Assembly (NCBI RefSeq): GCF_902506555.1
Contig: NZ_LR732707.1
Span: forward strand, 1,889,138-1,953,137
Source of the DNA: Sphingorhabdus sp. 109
Lineage (GTDB): Bacteria > Pseudomonadota > Alphaproteobacteria > Sphingomonadales > Sphingomonadaceae
Length of the DNA stretch: 64,000 bases
Direction: 5' to 3'
Positions 17,510 through 27,233 of the stretch are shown one piece after another (position 1 is the stretch's first letter; each line of letters begins with the position of its first letter). Position numbers and translations under genes: made by a program. Under the pieces are notes generated by a model, which was given only the letters and a program-made list of their open reading frames with translations, ran no database searches and had not been told where the DNA came from.

Positions 17510-17520
17510 GACATTATGTC
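17510..17520. promoter_or_regulatory. Palindrome GACAT-A-ATGTC, candidate operator
   Basis: A perfect 5-1-5 inverted repeat about 25 bases before the first start codon of the XRE operon. It overlaps a possible -10 element (CATAAT on the minus strand). Further GTCA-containing sequence (TATGTCACG, CTTGACATC) lies within 60 bases. Autoregulation by the operon's own regulator is inference. Confidence 0.4.
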
Positions 17521-17670
17521 ATGCTTCCTTGACTTTATTGACCGATTCACATCAGGATGTCAAGGGTACGTGACATATTATCCATGGTGATTGATATCCG
17601 GGCTGGCACGTCCGGAGCGACATTTCCGAAGATTGTTGATTTTCCGGCCTGCCGCCACTAGATCGGCCGC

Positions 17671-17742
17671 ATGGTTCGGATAACGATCACTACCACCTAC
17701 ACTATCACCTCCCATTCCGGGGGACGGTTGGTCGCGGCCTGA
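17671..17742 (+). CDS. Threonine-rich leader peptide upstream of thrS
   Basis: A 23-codon frame starting at an ATG: MVRITITTTYTITSHSGGR and four more residues. Six of the ten codons from position 5 specify Thr and three specify Ile. This pattern closely resembles the Thr/Ile-rich leader of the E. coli thr operon. It ends about 130 bases before the threonyl-tRNA synthetase start, with competing hairpins in between. No strong Shine-Dalgarno is visible. The sequence pattern is direct; the attenuation role is inference from the family of leader-peptide mechanisms. Confidence 0.6.
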   Translation: MVRITITTTYTITSHSGGRLVAA

Positions 17743-17749
17743 TCGCATC

Positions 17750-17813
17750 CACCGCCATCCGGTTTCGGGTGGGCGGTGTCTCTTCCCGAAATCGCGCAGA
17801 AACAACAGACACC
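17750..17813 (+). promoter_or_regulatory. Candidate attenuator with mutually exclusive helices, thrS leader
   Basis: CACCGCC (17750-17756) can pair with GGCGGTG (17772-17778). GGTGTCT (17775-17781) can instead pair with AGACACC (17807-17813). The two helices share GGTG at 17775-17778, so only one can form. The leader-peptide stop at 17740-17742 lies just before the first arm, where a terminating ribosome would cover it. A clear U-run after the second helix is absent; GGCGCGCCG followed by TTTTC at 17821-17833 is the nearest terminator-like signal. Confidence 0.45.
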
Positions 17814-17873
17814 ATCTTTCGGCGCGCCGTTTTCTATGCCATGGCGCATCACGATGAATATTGAGACAATGCG

Positions 17874-19874
17874 ATGACCGACCAGATCACAATCACCCTT
17901 CCCGACGGCAGTGCGCGTGAAGTGGCCAAAGGCACGACCCCCGCACAGATTGCCGCCGACATCGGACCGGGTCTGGCGAAAGCTGCGCTGGCGGCAAAGA
18001 TTGACGGCGAGTTGCGCGATATCATGCGGCCGCTGGAGGAAGATACCGAACTGGCGCTGGTCACCTCCCGCGACGAGGAAGACGCGCTGGAACTGGCGCG
18101 GCATGACTATGCCCATGTCCTGGCAGAGGCGGTGCAGAACCTGTTCCCTGGCACGCAGATCACCTTTGGTCCCTCGACCGACGACGGCTTCTATTATGAT
18201 TTCGCCCCCGCCGGTGATCCATTCACCGACGAGGATCTGCCGAAAATCGAAGAGGAAATGAAGCGGATCATCGCCGCCGACAAGCCGCTGCGCCGGGAAG
18301 TCTGGGAGCGCGACGATCTGATCGCCCGCTGGCAGAAGGATGGCGAGACGTTCAAGGCCGAATGGGCCGCCGAGCTGCCCGAGGGTGACGAGATCACCGT
18401 CTACTGGTCAGGTGACGACTGGATGGACATGTGCCGCGGCCCGCATCTCGCCTCGACCGGCAAGCTTGATCCGAAGGCGTTCAAGCTGATGCGCGTGTCC
18501 GGGGCCTATTGGCGCGGCGACCAGCGAAACCCGCAACTGTCGCGCATCTACGGCACCGGCTGGCTCAACAAGAAACAGCTCAACGCCCATCTCGTCCGGC
18601 TCGAGGAAGCGGCCAAGCGCGACCATCGCAAACTCGGTCAGGAAATGGACCTGTTCCATATCCAGTCCGAAGCGCAGGGCAGCATATTCTGGCATGCCAA
18701 GGGCTTTGTCATCTGGCGCGAGCTGGAGGCCTATATGCGCCGCGCCATCGACGGCGCCGGCTATGACGAGATCAAGACGCCGCAATTGATGGATGTCCAT
18801 CAATGGGAACAGTCCGGCCACTGGGGCAAATATAGCGAAAATATGTTCGCAGTCCCCGACGAGGTGCCCGATGCCGAAAGCGACGGCCCTGTGGTCACCG
18901 GAACCGAAGGCATGATGGCGATCAAGCCGATGAACTGCCCGGCCCATGTGCTGGTCTTCCGCCAGGGGATCAAAAGCTATCGCGACCTGCCGCTGCGGCT
19001 GTTCGAACATGGCTGCTGTCACCGCAACGAGCCCCATGGCGCGCTGCACGGATTGATGCGGGTGCGCCAGTTCACCCAGGATGACGCCCATATTTTCTGC
19101 CGCGAGGACCAGATTGTCGAGGAAGTGCAGGCATTCTGCGCGCTGGCAAATCGTGTCTACAAGGAAATGGGCTTTGAAAGCTTCTCCATCAAACTGGCGC
19201 TGCGCCCGGATAACCGTTTCGGGTCCGATGAGGAATGGGACAAGGCCGAGGAGGAATTGCGCCAGGCGGTGGTCGACGCCGGTATGGCGACAGAGGAATA
19301 TGGCTGGGAAGAATTGCCCGGCGAAGGCGCTTTCTATGCGCCGAAACTGGAATGGCACCTGACCGACGCGATCGGCCGGACCTGGCAGGTCGGCACGATC
19401 CAGTCGGACCGCGTGCTCCCCGAACGGCTCGATGCGAGCTATGTCGGCGAAGACGGCGACCGCCATCGTCCGGTCATGCTTCACCGCGCGATTTTCGGCA
19501 GCTACGAACGGTTCATCGGCATATTGATCGAGCATTTTGCCGGGAGAATGCCGCTCTGGCTGGCACCGACCCAGGCGGTCGTTGCCACCATCGTGACCGA
19601 CGCCAATCCTTATGCCAAACAGGTTGTGGAAAAGCTGAAGGCCGCCGGTATCCGGGTCGAAGCCGACCTGCGCAACGAAAAGATCAATTACAAGGTGCGC
19701 GAACATAGCGTCGGAAAAGTGCCCAATATCCTGGTGGTCGGCATGCGCGAGGCCGAAGAAGGCAAGGTTGCCCTGCGCCGGCTGGGCCAGAAGGAACAGC
19801 AATTCCTGACGCTCGACGAAGCCGTGGCCATGCTGAAGGACGAAGCGCTGCCGCCAGACTTGAAATTGGCGTAA
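17874..19874 (+). CDS. thrS: Threonyl-tRNA synthetase
   Basis: Class II synthetase that charges tRNA-Thr. All four regions are present in 666 residues: TGS domain (1-65, [20 protein letters not shown]), editing domain with [11 protein letters not shown] (the HxxxH site), a catalytic core with zinc ligands in MNCPAH and [13 protein letters not shown] (motif 2), and an anticodon-binding C-terminus ([12 protein letters not shown]). The start is an ATG at 17874. A Thr-rich leader upstream suggests control by charged tRNA-Thr levels. infC follows in the same direction after about 140 bases. Confidence 0.98.
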   Translation: MTDQITITLPDGSAREVAKGTTPAQIAADIGPGLAKAALAAKIDGELRDIMRPLEEDTELALVTSRDEEDALELARHDYAHVLAEAVQNLFPGTQITFGPSTDDGFYYDFAPAGDPFTDEDLPKIEEEMKRIIAADKPLRREVWERDDLIARWQKDGETFKAEWAAELPEGDEITVYWSGDDWMDMCRGPHLASTGKLDPKAFKLMRVSGAYWRGDQRNPQLSRIYGTGWLNKKQLNAHLVRLEEAAKRDHRKLGQEMDLFHIQSEAQGSIFWHAKGFVIWRELEAYMRRAIDGAGYDEIKTPQLMDVHQWEQSGHWGKYSENMFAVPDEVPDAESDGPVVTGTEGMMAIKPMNCPAHVLVFRQGIKSYRDLPLRLFEHGCCHRNEPHGALHGLMRVRQFTQDDAHIFCREDQIVEEVQAFCALANRVYKEMGFESFSIKLALRPDNRFGSDEEWDKAEEELRQAVVDAGMATEEYGWEELPGEGAFYAPKLEWHLTDAIGRTWQVGTIQSDRVLPERLDASYVGEDGDRHRPVMLHRAIFGSYERFIGILIEHFAGRMPLWLAPTQAVVATIVTDANPYAKQVVEKLKAAGIRVEADLRNEKINYKVREHSVGKVPNILVVGMREAEEGKVALRRLGQKEQQFLTLDEAVAMLKDEALPPDLKLA

Positions 19875-20016
19875 AAGTCACGATATATGGCCGGTCGCTG
19901 TTGCATTCCAACAACGGCTGTCATGGCCAATGACGCTTTCGCCATCGACAGGGCTTTATTCCGGCAAGCTTTGCCGCTAATGAGCCACCATAGATTAACA
20001 CTCAGGAGTAATTAAC

Positions 20017-20556
20017 ATAGCTGCACCCCCTCGCCGCCCCATGCCGCCCGTCAAAGGCGGACCGCGCTTCAACGATCTGATCAAATCCGACACCGTAAGG
20101 GTCATCGACGACAAGGGCGAGAACCTTGGCGTGATGAACACGAGGGAAGCGATCGAGCGAGCAGCAGAAGTTGGCCTCGACCTGGTCGAGGTCTCTCCGA
20201 ACGCGCAGCCACCGGTTGCCAAATATCTCGACGTCGGCAAATTCAAATATGAGGCCCAGAAAAAGGCCAATGCCGCGCGCAAGACGCAGAAGGTCCAGGA
20301 CGTCAAGGAAATCAAGATGCGTCCGAATATCGACGATCATGATTATAACGTCAAAATGCGCAACGTGAACAAGTTCATCGACAATGGCGACAAGGTCAAA
20401 GTGACCCTGCGCTTTCGTGGTCGCGAAATGTCCCACCAGCAGCTCGGCATGCAATTGCTCGTCCGGGTACAGGAAGACATGAAGGAAACCGCGAAGGTCG
20501 AGGCCTATCCCAAGCTGGAAGGCCGGCAGATGTTGATGGTGCTCAGCCCGAAATAG
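20017..20556 (+). CDS. infC: Translation initiation factor IF-3 (non-canonical AUA start)
   Basis: Binds the 30S subunit, blocks premature subunit joining and rejects non-standard start codons. The IF-3 N domain is clear ([21 protein letters not shown]) as is the C domain ([35 protein letters not shown]). An in-frame ATG lies at 20041, but an AGGAG at 20004-20008 sits eight bases before an in-frame ATA at 20017, giving the N-terminus [20 protein letters not shown]-3 genes are known for AUU starts that allow autoregulation, so AUA is plausible here. Follows thrS, as in other bacteria. Confidence 0.93.
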   Translation: MAAPPRRPMPPVKGGPRFNDLIKSDTVRVIDDKGENLGVMNTREAIERAAEVGLDLVEVSPNAQPPVAKYLDVGKFKYEAQKKANAARKTQKVQDVKEIKMRPNIDDHDYNVKMRNVNKFIDNGDKVKVTLRFRGREMSHQQLGMQLLVRVQEDMKETAKVEAYPKLEGRQMLMVLSPK

Positions 20557-20572
20557 CGCGGGCTGCTATCCT

Positions 20573-21661
20573 TCAGCTGGTGCGCCGGTAGCGTGCATCG
20601 ATGAATTCCGCCACCAGATCGAAGCTTTTCCGGGCATCCTTGGATCCAAAACGCTCGAGATGATGGCGTGGGCTGTCCCAATAGTTCATCCGGACCGGCA
20701 CATGGGCAGCTTGCGCCTTTTCGGCCAGCTGGACGGCATCGTCAAAATGCATGTCATGCCGGCTGCAATGGATCGCGAGCGGTGGAAATTCGCGCAAATC
20801 AGCGTAGACTGGCGAAGCGCGCGGATCGGTCGGCAATGTGTTTCCGAGATAGAGTTTGGCGCTAAACGCAGCCGTTTCCATCCGGAACGGACTGCTACCA
20901 CTCAGGCTTCTGGAGATATAGGACCAGCCCCGCATCGCCAGATCCCCCCATGGCGAGAACAGGATCGCCCCGCCCGGCATCGGCACCCTGCGCTCCCGCA
21001 ACTCCAGCATCATCGCCAGCACCAGAGTGGCGCCTGCACTGTCGCCGGACAAAATGATCTGGCTCGGCGCCTTTCCGGCTTTGAGAATTGCCTCATATTG
21101 ATCGGCCAGATCTTTGGCCGGCAAGGGAAACGGATATTCGGGTGCCAGACGGTGCTTGCCTATTACCGCTTCACATCCACAATGTTCGGCCAGACGAAAA
21201 GCCAGCCCCACCTGTTTCGGCGATGGTGGCAATATGAAGCCGCCACCTGGTACGTAGAATAAAATCGGTTCCTCGAATTCTTCATCGGGCCAGTCGGCGT
21301 CCGCATAATCAGCGGCAAGCGGAGACGCCGGGTCGAAGAGCAGTTGCGTATCGGGTGGCGATTGCATGGCCGGGTTGAAAATTGCATAGGTCCCTCTCGC
21401 GGTTGCGGTCCGGTAAGCGGAAAGCAACCGGTCCCGTTCGACCGGGTCGACACCTTTGACGATTGCCGGTTTCAGAGAGCGAACCAGCATATTCTTGATG
21501 AACCGGTTTTCGAGCCGGGCGGCAAAATCGGAGAGACCCTTCACCACTGGCGCCATTTGCGACTGGACGGCGTGGGCAATTTTATTCGCTTCCAGCTGGA
21601 TCAGCCGGAGGTCAATGTCGCTATCTGCAATCGCAGGATATCCCGGGACAGAGGCTTCCAT
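20573..21661 (-). CDS. Alpha/beta hydrolase fold-3 esterase (HSL family)
   Basis: A 362-residue esterase/lipase of the hormone-sensitive-lipase family. VPGGGFILPPSP is a variant of the oxyanion-hole HGGG motif, with His replaced by Pro. The nucleophile elbow is GDSAGATL. A catalytic Asp/His pair is expected at HCSRHDMHFDDAV and in the C-terminal SPRHHLERFG. The frame is open to 22060, but that part lies antisense to a LuxR gene. The start MEASVPGYPAI at 21661 follows AGAAGGA. Divergent from that LuxR gene; substrate unknown. Confidence 0.85.
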   Translation of the reverse strand: MEASVPGYPAIADSDIDLRLIQLEANKIAHAVQSQMAPVVKGLSDFAARLENRFIKNMLVRSLKPAIVKGVDPVERDRLLSAYRTATARGTYAIFNPAMQSPPDTQLLFDPASPLAADYADADWPDEEFEEPILFYVPGGGFILPPSPKQVGLAFRLAEHCGCEAVIGKHRLAPEYPFPLPAKDLADQYEAILKAGKAPSQIILSGDSAGATLVLAMMLELRERRVPMPGGAILFSPWGDLAMRGWSYISRSLSGSSPFRMETAAFSAKLYLGNTLPTDPRASPVYADLREFPPLAIHCSRHDMHFDDAVQLAEKAQAAHVPVRMNYWDSPRHHLERFGSKDARKSFDLVAEFIDARYRRTS

Positions 21662-21709
21662 GACCATCCTTCTATTCCACCAGCGTAAAAAATGATAGAG
21701 GGGGTCAGG

Positions 21710-22126
21710 ATGACGGATAGGAAACAGCAAGCGAAGCACAAAGAGGATCAGGTCGACTATATCCGCCCGTTCCTGAATCAGTTCCGCGGCGACGGCGTAA
21801 AAATCAGTTCCGAACCGGTTTGGGCGGAACGGGTAGAGGAGATCATCGCCAATCTTCCCGAAGAAACGCTGGACGGTATCGTTAGCCGTATCCGGCAATC
21901 GAGCGAAAACCAGTTCGTCGACTTCGCGGCCTTTGGCGAAGCCCATGGCCTGACGCCGGCAGAGATCAAGCTGGTCGACAGTATCGTCGGCGGTCTCTCC
22001 GTACCCGAACATGCCGAATGTCATGGAATTTCGGTCAATACCGCCCGTGTTCACATGCAACGGGTGCTCGAAAAAACCGGGTCACGGCGGCAGACGGATC
22101 TCCTTCGCAAGGTTTTCGGCCACTAG
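21710..22126 (+). CDS. LuxR-type HTH transcriptional regulator
   Basis: A 138-residue protein whose C-terminus is a LuxR/GerE HTH domain: LTPAEIKLVDSIVGGLSVPE, then GISVNTARVHMQRVLEKTGS and RRQTDLLRKVFG. The N-terminal 80 residues contain no recognisable ligand-binding or receiver domain. The ATG at 21710 follows GAGGGGG; an ATG at 21692 has no such site. It is divergent from the esterase gene with a 48-base gap, and the two probably share regulatory DNA. Confidence 0.85.
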   Translation: MTDRKQQAKHKEDQVDYIRPFLNQFRGDGVKISSEPVWAERVEEIIANLPEETLDGIVSRIRQSSENQFVDFAAFGEAHGLTPAEIKLVDSIVGGLSVPEHAECHGISVNTARVHMQRVLEKTGSRRQTDLLRKVFGH

Positions 22127-22239
22127 TGCCGCGGATGCGTCCCCACATTTGCATATAATATAAATGCATGATGCGCGGCTTGGGCCGTGCCCATATCCCG
22201 GTCGACAAGGGTCAGCTTTGTCCAGTCAGGGAGTGAATC

Positions 22240-24210
22240 ATGACACGAGTACAGATTGCGACAGCGTTATTGTTGGCCGGAACCGCCACCCACGCACAGG
22301 CGCGGGAGAGGCTGGACCTCGGCTCGGCGACTCCCGTAGCGGTTAGCGGAGCGGAAGATCTCGACACCCATGTGAACAGGCTGGTCGATATCGGCACCTT
22401 GTGCGGTCGGAACCGAGGAAACCCGGCCTATGGGGCCAACGCAACGCCCGGCAGGATGTCCGAAGTGCATATCCGCGGTTTCAAATCCGAATATGCCACT
22501 CGCTATGGCGCGGTGATGAACGAAATCCGGGTGCGGGGATCCCGTCCGCCTGCTCCTAAAAGCTGGCCGCTGCTCCCTCCCGAATTGCAAAGGATTGAAA
22601 TCTTGCAAACGCCGCCGGACCTGAAGTGCGACGTTTTTCCCGACATAAATACTCTCGCTGCCGGCGGCGGCCTGCCATCATCCCCGCCGCCAGCCGACGC
22701 GTCTCTGGAAGTCGAGCCCCTGCCATCGGACGTCCTGTCCGGTCGCCCCGTCCCGACCGCCGCGGATATCAGGGCCGAGCTGGACGGGCTGGTGGAGTTG
22801 TGCCGAACCGGCGCCGACCCGGAGACCAATGCGTCCAGGATCGAGCGTTATAAGAGGCTGTTCGGCCAATGGCGCGAATTGAGGGCGATCCGGGACGACC
22901 TGCGCGAGCGGTTGGTGACCAATGATCCGGACCTGAACCAGGAGGATGCGATCAACCAGCTGCGCAAGCTCGACCCGGCCATAGAGGGCGTGATATTCCC
23001 GAGCCAGCTCAAATGCCCGCCATCGCCAGAGGAACTGGCGCAATCGACATCGGACCGGACCGTGATCTATCGGGAATATTCGCCCTCGGTTGGCACAGAC
23101 TATCTTGTCCAAATGGCCGGAATGTCGGCATATCCCGAGAGATTGCCCTCGGACGAGCAGCGCGAAGTCACCTACAAGCCCGATATATCGCCAGATAACG
23201 GTGTCCGCCCCGTCTTCGAGGAGCCAGCGGGCTCCTATGCGGAACCGCAAGACAAGTCCCGACTATACGGGGATGAGGTCTCTGTCTCTTTCACTGGCAG
23301 CTTGGGTAGCCTCGATCTCGGCAACCGGAATAGCGGCATTGGCTTCCAGCGCACGGGCGCAGGAACGGAAACCTTCGCCGACCCGGCAACAACGAAATTC
23401 GACAGCGCCGGCTTTTCTCTGGGCATCAACTACAAGCTCGACGACAAGTTCAGCCTGTATGGAAGCTACGGCTATAGCGAGGGTGATGCGCGCACCGAAT
23501 TTTCCATAGCCGCCGGCGGGCCGGTAGATGTCGGCTTTGTCTATGGCGAGACGTCACCCAGCGGGTCAACCGGCCTTGCGATCGGCAACCGCGGAATAGC
23601 CGGCTTCAACCAGTCCGACTTCAGCCTGCATGAATTTAAAGTCGGACTGGTCACCCCGATCGCCAATAAGGACGGGTTCAGCGCCTTCGCATCGGCCTTC
23701 GCCAATGTCCTGCTGTTCAACATGGACTTTGATAGCCAGGCGGAGTCGACGGTGTTCGGTTCGGTTCTCGAACAGAGCCGCGACCAAGGCGTTTCCAGCA
23801 CCTATCTGGGGATCGGTGGCGGGCTCGGCATCAGGCAGGAAATCGGCCCCGGTGTCGCGCTGACCGGTTCTGCGGCCGGTGGTATCTACTATCGCGACAG
23901 CGACCTCTATGCGATGGAATGGAACAGCTGTGCCCTGTGCCCTCCGGCCGACCAGGATTTCACCCTCAACTTCGATGAGTCGGATTCCGGCACGGCCTTT
24001 GCCGGCAGCCTGTCGGCGGCGCTGGAGTTCGATATCACACGGGATCTCAAATTCTCGATCGGAGCGGATGCCAGCTATCTCTCGGACATCGGAAAAATCA
24101 TCAACCCCAGTTCCGGTGACCAGGTTTTGCAGGGCGAAACGACGCGACTGGAAACGGGCTCTGCATGGCGCTGGCGCGCAAAAGCGGGTTTCAAACTGGA
24201 TTTGCGCTAG
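22240..24210 (+). CDS. Outer-membrane barrel protein with plug-like N-terminus
   Basis: A 656-residue exported protein. After the signal peptide (1-21), residues about 40-150 resemble a TonB-receptor plug: EVHIRGFKSEYATRYGAVMN, RVRG, then LLPPELQRIEILQTPP. A Pro/Glu-rich helical linker (about 150-300) follows. The last 300 residues are a beta barrel with alternating hydrophobic strands (FSLGINYKLDDKFSLYGSYG, SLSAALEFDITRDLKFSIGA) ending in WRWRAKAGFKLDLR. The barrel is far shorter than a 22-strand receptor and closer to a small OMP or autotransporter unit. Role unknown. Confidence 0.65.
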   Translation: MTRVQIATALLLAGTATHAQARERLDLGSATPVAVSGAEDLDTHVNRLVDIGTLCGRNRGNPAYGANATPGRMSEVHIRGFKSEYATRYGAVMNEIRVRGSRPPAPKSWPLLPPELQRIEILQTPPDLKCDVFPDINTLAAGGGLPSSPPPADASLEVEPLPSDVLSGRPVPTAADIRAELDGLVELCRTGADPETNASRIERYKRLFGQWRELRAIRDDLRERLVTNDPDLNQEDAINQLRKLDPAIEGVIFPSQLKCPPSPEELAQSTSDRTVIYREYSPSVGTDYLVQMAGMSAYPERLPSDEQREVTYKPDISPDNGVRPVFEEPAGSYAEPQDKSRLYGDEVSVSFTGSLGSLDLGNRNSGIGFQRTGAGTETFADPATTKFDSAGFSLGINYKLDDKFSLYGSYGYSEGDARTEFSIAAGGPVDVGFVYGETSPSGSTGLAIGNRGIAGFNQSDFSLHEFKVGLVTPIANKDGFSAFASAFANVLLFNMDFDSQAESTVFGSVLEQSRDQGVSSTYLGIGGGLGIRQEIGPGVALTGSAAGGIYYRDSDLYAMEWNSCALCPPADQDFTLNFDESDSGTAFAGSLSAALEFDITRDLKFSIGADASYLSDIGKIINPSSGDQVLQGETTRLETGSAWRWRAKAGFKLDLR

Positions 24211-24225
24211 AGACGGGTGGCGCGA

Positions 24226-24324
24226 TCAGTCGGCCTGGCTGCGCGCCATCCACAGCATGCCCATGCCTGCCGCAATGGCAGAAAAGGCGAGTATTATTTC
24301 AAATTCCTGATTTACCATGCGCAT
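24226..24324 (-). CDS. Possible tiny membrane protein
   Basis: A 32-residue frame starting MRMVNQEFEIILAFSAIAAG and ending in a charged RSQAD tail, with one hydrophobic stretch in between. It fills the gap between the outer-membrane protein and msrA. No strong Shine-Dalgarno is seen (an alternative ATG is at 24318). Support is the membrane-peptide pattern only. Confidence 0.35.
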   Translation of the reverse strand: MRMVNQEFEIILAFSAIAAGMGMLWMARSQAD

Positions 24325-24372
24325 CTGTCTAGCAGGCGACAGCTAACGGCTTATTAAATCCGTGACGTTTTT

Positions 24373-25110
24373 CTAGCCGACCGGCTTCGCGCGAAATTGC
24401 GCCGGGAAATGCCGCTTCAGATTGGCGACCTTCGGCTTGTCCCAGCGGACAATATAAGCCTGACGGGGGTTTTTCTGCATGAAATCCTGATGATAGGTCT
24501 CGGCCGGATAGAATGTCTTGTAGGTTTCGACCTTCGTCACGATCGGCCGTTTCCAGTAGCGGCCCTTTTCCAGCTGCGTGATATAGGCGCGGGCTGCCTT
24601 GGCCTGCGCACCGTTAATCGGCACCAGCGCGCTGCGATAATGTTTGCCCCGGTCCGGCCCCTGGGCATTGAGCATTGTCGGATCGGCAATCACCGAAAAG
24701 AATATCTGCATCAGCTTGCCATAGCTGACCTGGCGGGGATCATAGACAACCCGCACCGCTTCGGCATGGCTGCTCAGTCCGGCGCTGACCAGCTTGTAGG
24801 ACGCGCTGCGCTTGCTGCCGCCATGATAGCCGGAAGACGCGCTGATCACGCCCCTGGTATGTTCAAAAACCCCTTCGACGCCCCAGAAGCAACCGCCAGC
24901 GAAGATTGCGACGGCGCGCGATCCGCTTTCGGTTGCGTCAACACGCGGCACGGGGATGATCGTGGCTTTCTCTGCCGCATGGGCCTCCGCGACAAAAGCC
25001 GCCCCTCCATCATAACCACCGGACAGCACGCTCTGCGCTCCGGCCCAGACCACGGCGACACAGGCCAGGCTGGCGCCGAAGGCAATGGATCGGGAAAGGG
25101 TGGGCCCCAC
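24373..25110 (-). CDS. msrA: Peptide-methionine (S)-S-oxide reductase, exported
   Basis: Reduces the S form of methionine sulphoxide in proteins. The catalytic motif is GGCFWGVEGVFE, with VVYDPRQVSYGKLMQIFF, GKHYRSAL and AETYHQDFMQKNP following as in MsrA. A long hydrophobic N-terminus (IAFGASLACVAVVWAGAQSV) indicates export or anchoring to the periplasmic face. There is no cysteine near the C-terminus, so a separate resolving thiol is probably needed. GTG start at 25110. The tiny membrane-protein gene 5 bases upstream probably shares its transcript. Confidence 0.92.
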   Translation of the reverse strand: MGPTLSRSIAFGASLACVAVVWAGAQSVLSGGYDGGAAFVAEAHAAEKATIIPVPRVDATESGSRAVAIFAGGCFWGVEGVFEHTRGVISASSGYHGGSKRSASYKLVSAGLSSHAEAVRVVYDPRQVSYGKLMQIFFSVIADPTMLNAQGPDRGKHYRSALVPINGAQAKAARAYITQLEKGRYWKRPIVTKVETYKTFYPAETYHQDFMQKNPRQAYIVRWDKPKVANLKRHFPAQFRAKPVG

Positions 25111-25115
25111 GGAGC

Positions 25116-25277
25116 CTAGCCCGCTATCTGTGCAACGGCGCTGACCGTGGAAGACAGGGTCTGGCCGGCATCCGACGGCTGGTCGGCGGGCTGCATGAAA
25201 AACAGCATCAGCGCGCCGGCGATAAAGCCGCCGCCGAGGCTGTAGGTCAAATCGGATTTGAATAATTTCATCATCAT
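25116..25277 (-). CDS. Small single-pass membrane protein upstream of msrA
   Basis: A 53-residue protein beginning with three Met codons and KLFKSDLTYSLGGGFIAGAL, a hydrophobic segment ending in MLFFMQPADQP, and a Ser/Thr/Ala-rich tail (TLSSTVSAVAQIAG). AAGGA precedes the first ATG by about five bases. The gene stops five bases before msrA, so it probably leads a two-gene operon. The function is unknown; a link to envelope redox stress is a guess from context. Confidence 0.55.
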   Translation of the reverse strand: MMMKLFKSDLTYSLGGGFIAGALMLFFMQPADQPSDAGQTLSSTVSAVAQIAG

Positions 25278-25432
25278 CTGTTCCTTGGGGGTCATCCGCT
25301 GGTTCGAGTCGTCCCGCCTGTCGGTTACAGCAATTAATATAATATTCCTGTCGCCGCTGTGAACCTGATCACAAGATCATATTCAGTTTGTCCGCCGGAA
25401 GATTTTCTATCGGGATAGCGCTATTGTCGAAC

Positions 25433-25651
25433 CTCATGCGCCGGGCGGGCGAATCCGCCCGCTTGGCTATCGCGCCATGAGGCGCGGCGGACGCCATCTG
25501 TTATTGGCGTCCTTGCCTCGGCTGCGCCTCGGTTAGAAGCCAGCCAATAGCGGGAGCGCCAAACCGACGCGAAGCGGATGCAAGCACGACCGCGCGCCCG
25601 AGCCTATGCGAGGAAAGCCAAGGGCGCGGATGCGCCCGCCCGGCGCGTGAG
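25433..25651. repeat. 219-bp structured inverted-repeat element
   Basis: Arms 25433-25468 and 25616-25651 are complementary at 32 of 36 positions. Inside are further hairpins: CGCGCC-ATGA-GGCGCG, and GGACGCCA/TGGCGTCC around an 8-base loop at 25489-25512. The element starts three bases after the aminotransferase stop codon. No convincing reading frame runs through it. It could be a miniature inverted-repeat element, a complex transcription terminator or a structured RNA. Confidence 0.6.
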
Positions 25652-25654
25652 CGT

Positions 25655-27232
<1,578 letters not shown>

Positions 27233-27233
<1 letters not shown>

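Noticed and set aside
18408-19802. 464-residue minus-strand frame opposite thrS
   Set aside because: Shadow of thrS with no recognisable domain.
21662-22060. N-terminal extension of the esterase frame
   Set aside because: It runs antisense to the LuxR-type gene, and the esterase-like sequence with a ribosome site begins at 21661.
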